Positions 6,339 to 6,548 of a stretch of 6,548 nt of DNA are shown here, piece by piece. Source of the stretch: a bacterium (lineage in GTDB: Bacteria > Spirochaetota > Spirochaetia > JABEVK01); the NCBI GenBank assembly GCA_021782055.1, contig JAJXVP010000160.1:1-6548 (forward strand), read 5' to 3'. The position numbers were made by a program, and so were the translations under genes. Positions within the stretch are counted from its first letter, which is position 1; each line of letters begins with the position of its first letter. Under the pieces are notes generated by a model. It was given only the letters and a program-made list of their open reading frames with translations. It made no database searches and was not told where the DNA came from.

Positions 6339-6501
6339 TTCCGGCCGAAAGGCCTCGGGTGTAGTTTCATGTCAGATACCTTGGGCTGAAAATCTCTGGC
6401 TCTCAGGGTTTTCGTTCCTGATTGGACTCCGGGAACCAAGTCCACAAAGGGTTGTCTTGTGGTATGGGAACGGTTGATCAACAGCCGTTCCCCCTTTTTT
6501 T
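6339..6501 (+). ncRNA. Possible structured small RNA of about 160 bases, family unknown
   Basis: This stretch sits between a promoter-like sequence and a strong terminator, and no convincing gene reads through it. It begins with a hairpin, GGCC-GAAA-GGCC at 6343-6354, which CC/GG can extend at 6341-6342 and 6357-6358. Further possible stems are TCAGG/CCTGA (6403-6407, 6417-6421), TGGACT/AGTCCA (6423-6428, 6439-6444), CCACAA/TTGTGG (6442-6447, 6457-6462) and a closing ATACC/GGTAT (6376-6380, 6461-6465). The third and fourth stems share bases 6442-6444, so they compete at their ends. I compared it from memory with common riboswitches, 6S RNA and SRP RNA and saw no clear signature. It could be a free small RNA, or the leader of a gene beyond the right edge with an attenuator. 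Confidence 0.35.
6466..6501 (+). terminator. Strong rho-independent terminator, plus strand
   Basis: The arm at 6466-6476 (GGGAACGGTTG) pairs with 6482-6492 over 11 bp including one G-T pair, closing a five-base loop ATCAA. Two C and then seven T (6495-6501) follow. No plus-strand gene ends nearby, so the transcript it stops must be a short RNA or leader that starts within this intergenic region. Confidence 0.8.
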
Positions 6502-6548
6502 ATTGGAGGCATGTGACTATACTCAAATCTGGACAGACAAGAAAAAGG

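Noticed and set aside
6372..6548. An open minus-strand frame of 58 codons entering from the right edge and ending at 6372.
   Set aside because: It runs through the strong plus-strand terminator and the hairpin region, and its composition looks like non-coding translation. It cannot be fully excluded because it is cut by the edge.
6513..6548. A GTG at 6513 after GGAGG, opening a frame to the right edge.
   Set aside because: The gap to GGAGG is only three bases, the overlapping ATG at 6511 is followed directly by a stop, and twelve codons cannot support a gene. The region may equally be a promoter, with TATACT at 6518-6523.

Overview
The window looks like part of a bacterial chromosome with a polysaccharide (probably beta-glucan) handling and sensing locus. 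It carries two secreted carbohydrate-binding lipoproteins on the plus strand, facing a minus-strand cluster of an aldose-1-epimerase-like protein, a secreted GH16 glucanase and a large soluble histidine kinase with a LacI-type sugar-binding sensor. The lipoboxes point to a bacterium with lipoproteins, and strong AAGGAG-type ribosome binding sites are used. A LacI-like domain without DNA-binding region, fused to a signalling module through an RESCGC-type junction, reminds me of free-living Spirochaetota. That taxonomic guess rests on style only and is not proven by any marker gene here.

Layout. Positions 1-21 hold the first seven codons of a divergent minus-strand gene with a good ribosome binding site. 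Positions 22-242 are the upstream region of the lipoprotein pair, with a candidate promoter, a 17-base sequence repeated inside the kinase gene, and a leader able to form small hairpins. Two paralogous 239-residue lipoproteins follow (243-962 and 992-1711), 29 bases apart and probably cotranscribed. Positions 1712-1857 contain two hairpins, one suited to stop each of the converging transcripts. The minus-strand genes run 6204 to 5236 (epimerase-like), 5215 to 4340 (GH16) and 4287 to 1858 (kinase), with gaps of 20 and 52 bases, so they may form one operon. Positions 6205-6548 have no convincing gene. They contain a promoter-like sequence, about 160 bases able to form several hairpins and a strong rho-independent terminator on the plus strand, which together suggest a small structured RNA.

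How the genes may work together (inference): the GH16 enzyme cuts a beta-glucan outside the cytoplasm, the CBM9-like lipoproteins hold glycans at the cell surface or in the periplasm, the epimerase-like protein interconverts the anomers of the imported sugar, and the kinase reads a cytoplasmic sugar through its LacI-like domain and passes the signal to a response regulator that is not in this window. The domain calls are firm; the substrate and the link between the two strands are not.
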